Assembly (NCBI GenBank): GCA_023418915.1
Contig: JAEZYU010000061.1
Span: forward strand, 124,001-188,000
Source: Bacillota bacterium
GTDB lineage: Bacteria; Bacillota; Clostridia; Acetivibrionales; DTU013
DNA length: 64,000 bases
Reading direction: 5' to 3'
Shown: piece after piece, positions 61,831 to 64,000 of the stretch
Position numbering within the stretch: position 1 is the stretch's first letter
How the letters are laid out: every line of letters starts with the position of its first letter
Position numbers and translations under genes: made by a program
The notes under the pieces: model-generated
Told to the model about the DNA's origin: nothing
Seen by the model: only the letters and a program-made list of their open reading frames with translations
Databases searched by the model: none

Positions 61831-63108
61831 TCACCTCTTCAACAATTCGCTGATTTTTACTTTGGTCGCATCGCCCGACTGTATATAATGTATTTCTACA
61901 TTATCATCATCCAGTATGCTGATAACGCCGCCTATATCTTTGCATGCCGCATATTTGGCAGCTTCTGCGGCAGACATGTTGGAGGTATCAAGTTCAACAG
62001 TCAGTCCCTGCTTCCTCAGGACTGCACAAAGCTCAAATGCCGCCTTTCTGCCTTTTTCAGCATAGCATACGAAGGTGTCTGTCGCCGGCTTTCCCACTTC
62101 TATCTTTTGCCTCTGAAGAGCCATCATTATCATATTCACACCAAGTGAAAAGCCTGTTGCCGGACAGTCTCTTCCAAATTCTCCGGCCAGCTTGTCATAT
62201 CTTCCGCCCGTCAATATCGGAAAGCCTACTCCATAGGTGAAGCCTCTGAATATAATACCAGTATCATACTCCAGTCCTCTGAGCATACCAAGATCTACCG
62301 ATACATACTGTGAAAGCCCGTAATCCTCAAGTATGTCAAGTACCTGACTGATATTGAACAGGGCATCCCTTGACCTTTGGTTCAGATCGAAGGACCTCGC
62401 TTTTTCAAGCACATCAGACGAGCCAAAGAGTCCGGGCAGATCAAATATGAGTTTCTTAAGGTCTTCCCTTATCTCGCTCCGCTTCAGGAATTCCTCAAGG
62501 CCCACATAATCCTTTCTGTCGATCAATATCCTGACCTGCGATATATCATCCTCAGACAAACCCGTATCTTCCATCAGTCCATTGAAAAATTCCACCTGCC
62601 CGATATCAAGCTGGAAACTTTCCAGCCCGCTGGCCTTCAATGCCTGTATTGCAATCGAAATCACTTCCGCATCCGATTCAGGAGTATTCACACCGAGCAC
62701 CTCAACTCCTGCCTGCGTGAATTCATTTTGCTTTCCCCCGCCAAAATCGTTGTATCGATATACATTTCCTATGTATGAAAATCTCAGCGGATATGATGCA
62801 TCCCTGAATTTCGTCGCTGTTATCCTTGCCACAGGCACAGTGATATCAGGCCTCAGAACCAGTATTCTTCCCTGCTGGTCGAAAAATTTGAACATGTTCT
62901 CCTGTAAAGCCGCACTGCCCTCAGAGGCAAAGACATCATAGAATTCGATCGAAGGTGTTTCAAGCTCATTAAAGCCATGGCTTCTGAAAAGTACCCTCAG
63001 CCTTTGCTCAAGCTCTCTTTTCTGATAGCAGTCATCACACAGGATATCCTGTACGCCGTCGGGCGTATATATTTTCCACTTTGACAAGTCCCACACCTCT
63101 CTCGACAT
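61831..63108 (-). CDS. hisZ: ATP phosphoribosyltransferase regulatory subunit
   Basis: HisZ (425 residues) is a histidyl-tRNA-synthetase-like protein that activates short HisG and binds histidine. The class II motifs and the GLEYDTGIIFRGF and GGRYDKLAGEFGRDCPATGF blocks are present, with the catalytic arginine set changed as in HisZ. The frame begins with ATG at 63108; a TTG at 63087 has a better GAGAGG site and may be the true start. It opens the his operon. Confidence 0.95.
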   Translation of the reverse strand: MSREVWDLSKWKIYTPDGVQDILCDDCYQKRELEQRLRVLFRSHGFNELETPSIEFYDVFASEGSAALQENMFKFFDQQGRILVLRPDITVPVARITATKFRDASYPLRFSYIGNVYRYNDFGGGKQNEFTQAGVEVLGVNTPESDAEVISIAIQALKASGLESFQLDIGQVEFFNGLMEDTGLSEDDISQVRILIDRKDYVGLEEFLKRSEIREDLKKLIFDLPGLFGSSDVLEKARSFDLNQRSRDALFNISQVLDILEDYGLSQYVSVDLGMLRGLEYDTGIIFRGFTYGVGFPILTGGRYDKLAGEFGRDCPATGFSLGVNMIMMALQRQKIEVGKPATDTFVCYAEKGRKAAFELCAVLRKQGLTVELDTSNMSAAEAAKYAACKDIGGVISILDDDNVEIHYIQSGDATKVKISELLKR

Positions 63109-63140
63109 AATTCTTATTTGCTTTCACATACCATTGTACA

Positions 63141-63154
63141 TTATAACGCATCGT
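63141..63154 (-). repeat. dispersed repeat, end fragment R8
   Basis: Only the terminal ATTATAACGCATCG (plus-strand) end remains, about 35 bp before hisZ. Read on the minus strand it gives CGTTATAAT, which resembles a -10 element. Confidence 0.45.
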
Positions 63155-63267
63155 TATTTCTTGTCGCCAGGTCATCTGGTTGTTAATACACTCGGTTCGC
63201 CCGGCCGCTTTATTTGCCTGCTTTATTACTTTATCACGCTAAACCGATAAATAAATGAATTGAAATA

Positions 63268-63296
63268 ATTATATGGTAAAGTCTGTTTGTTGTCAA
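63268..63296 (-). promoter_or_regulatory. his operon promoter
   Basis: Minus-strand TTGACA (63296-63291), 17-nt spacer, perfect TATAAT (63273-63268). The leader is about 155 nt. I see no T-box AGGGTGG motif. Confidence 0.82.
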
Positions 63297-63452
63297 GAAC
63301 TTTTCACCACATAACTTCAGTAATATAAATGAAACATAAACCGCTTGCATACTATATCAAACGCAAGCACTACTGAAAATAAAAATTGTAACATGAAGTT
63401 AACCTACTGGCATAGTATACATAAGATTGACATGCTGGGAGATGGATTTATT

Positions 63453-64000
63453 ATGTCCTGCTATGATGTTTGGCCTTACAACAACAACTGCCCGGGCAGC
63501 TATCAAAGGCAGTGTCCGACTAATCATTATCCTTACCTGGTTAGACCCGGCGACACCTTCTATGCTATAGCAAGAGCATTTAATATCAGCGTCAATAATA
63601 TAGCAGCAGCAAATCCTGCCGTAGATCCCCAAAATCTTAGAATAGGGCAGACCATTTGCATACCTCTTTGTCCGTCCAATCATACAGTGAGGATAATTCA
63701 GCCCGGAGATACATTATACAAGCTTGCTCAGATATATAATGTCGGCGTGGACAGCATACAGAGAGCAAACCCATACATCGATCCCTACCAGCTGAGAGTC
63801 GGTCAAACCATATGCATACCGCGCGGCTGCCCATCCGGGTACACACACTATACGGTCAGGAGCGGTGATACCATGTCTGCGATTGCCCGCAGATACTCGA
63901 TATCGACTCAAATGCTGATCGCCGCTAATCCTCAAATAGCAGACCCAAATCTGATAACTGCCGGGCAGATACTTTGCATACCAATAATGGATGCAATAAG
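63453..64000 (+). CDS. LysM-domain protein, cut by window edge
   Basis: About 182 codons are visible on the plus strand, with no stop. Three LysM domains occur in tandem (about 28-70, 77-120 and 130-175), each ending GQTICIP or GQILCIP. LysM binds peptidoglycan or chitin-like glycans. No signal peptide is visible, so it may be a spore-coat (SafA/YaaH-like) or other cytosolic-start protein; the catalytic part, if any, lies outside the window. The ATG at 63453 has a GGGAG site 11 nt upstream; an in-frame ATG at 63393 lacks one. It is divergent from the his operon. Confidence 0.88.
   Translation, partial: MSCYDVWPYNNNCPGSYQRQCPTNHYPYLVRPGDTFYAIARAFNISVNNIAAANPAVDPQNLRIGQTICIPLCPSNHTVRIIQPGDTLYKLAQIYNVGVDSIQRANPYIDPYQLRVGQTICIPRGCPSGYTHYTVRSGDTMSAIARRYSISTQMLIAANPQIADPNLITAGQILCIPIMDAI

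Noticed and set aside
63109..63300. T-box leader for the his operon
   Set aside because: The leader is short and has no AGGGTGG antiterminator motif or specifier-type stem that I can see.
1..64000. Insertion sequences, prophage or integrase genes
   Set aside because: I found no transposase, integrase or phage-like protein in any frame; the repeats are non-coding.

Overview
The window comes from a low-to-mid GC Gram-positive bacterium of the Clostridia type. The support is Firmicutes-like sigma-A promoters and strong GGAGG ribosome binding sites, a CIRCE element in front of groESL, an L7Ae-like K-turn protein between rpoC and rpsL, a short-form HisG with HisZ, a flavodiiron protein typical of anaerobes, an MgtC/Ca2+-ATPase pair, a BusR-like regulator and a LysM protein. 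I cannot name the family or genus from sequence alone. Almost every gene is on the minus strand. The only plus-strand genes I support are the BusR-like regulator, the ABC-F gene with its leader peptide, and the LysM gene at the right edge.

Layout, left to right. 1-6.1 kb: the end-truncated lon gene, then a MoxR / DUF58 / DUF4129 membrane operon preceded by a small one-helix protein. 6.1-12.6 kb: flavodiiron protein, then tuf, fusA, rpsG, rpsL and the L7Ae-like gene. 12.9-20.1 kb: rpoC and rpoB. 20.2-25.1 kb: an osmoprotectant ABC transporter operon (OpuC type) and a divergent GntR-RCK_C regulator resembling the c-di-AMP-sensing BusR. This module sits between rpoB and rplL, a junction that is normally unbroken. 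25.2-28.8 kb: rplL, rplJ (with an L10 leader), rplA, rplK, nusG, secE, rpmG. 29-32.4 kb: ilvB and ilvD. 32.7-35.9 kb: CvpA-like protein, beta-propeller-like membrane protein, YkvI-like transporter. 36-40.5 kb: a Gld-like ABC system. 40.7-47.7 kb: Ca2+-type P-ATPase, MgtC, a small membrane protein, a 3D-domain protein and a metallophosphoesterase. 47.7-49.2 kb: an ASCH-like protein and an FMN-dependent alpha-hydroxy-acid oxidase family protein. 49.2-50.4 kb: about 1.2 kb of leader and repeat DNA, then the ABC-F ATPase. 52.5-54.5 kb: groEL and groES. 54.6-63.1 kb: hisZGDCBHAFIE. 63.45 kb to the end: a LysM protein.

Much of the window is core information processing plus two amino-acid pathways. 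The less ordinary content lies between the genes. (1) A family of dispersed hairpin repeats with TATAAC...GTTATA-like ends occurs at least eight times. All copies have the same orientation, nearly all lie close upstream of a minus-strand start codon, and some run into coding sequence. (2) The ABC-F gene has a long 5' leader with a clear promoter, a 19-codon leader ORF and two intrinsic-terminator-like hairpins, as expected for attenuation control. (3) A strong plus-strand promoter lies opposite the rpoB leader. (4) A BusR/OpuC module with a palindromic candidate operator interrupts the ribosomal protein/RNA polymerase cluster. (5) A second, GGGACA-type inverted repeat flanks the L7Ae gene.

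All functions are read from motifs and remembered family features; no database search was possible. Start codons were chosen from ribosome binding sites and family alignment, and several are non-ATG (rpsL TTG, rplJ TTG, rpsG GTG, hisH TTG, the P-type ATPase probably TTG).
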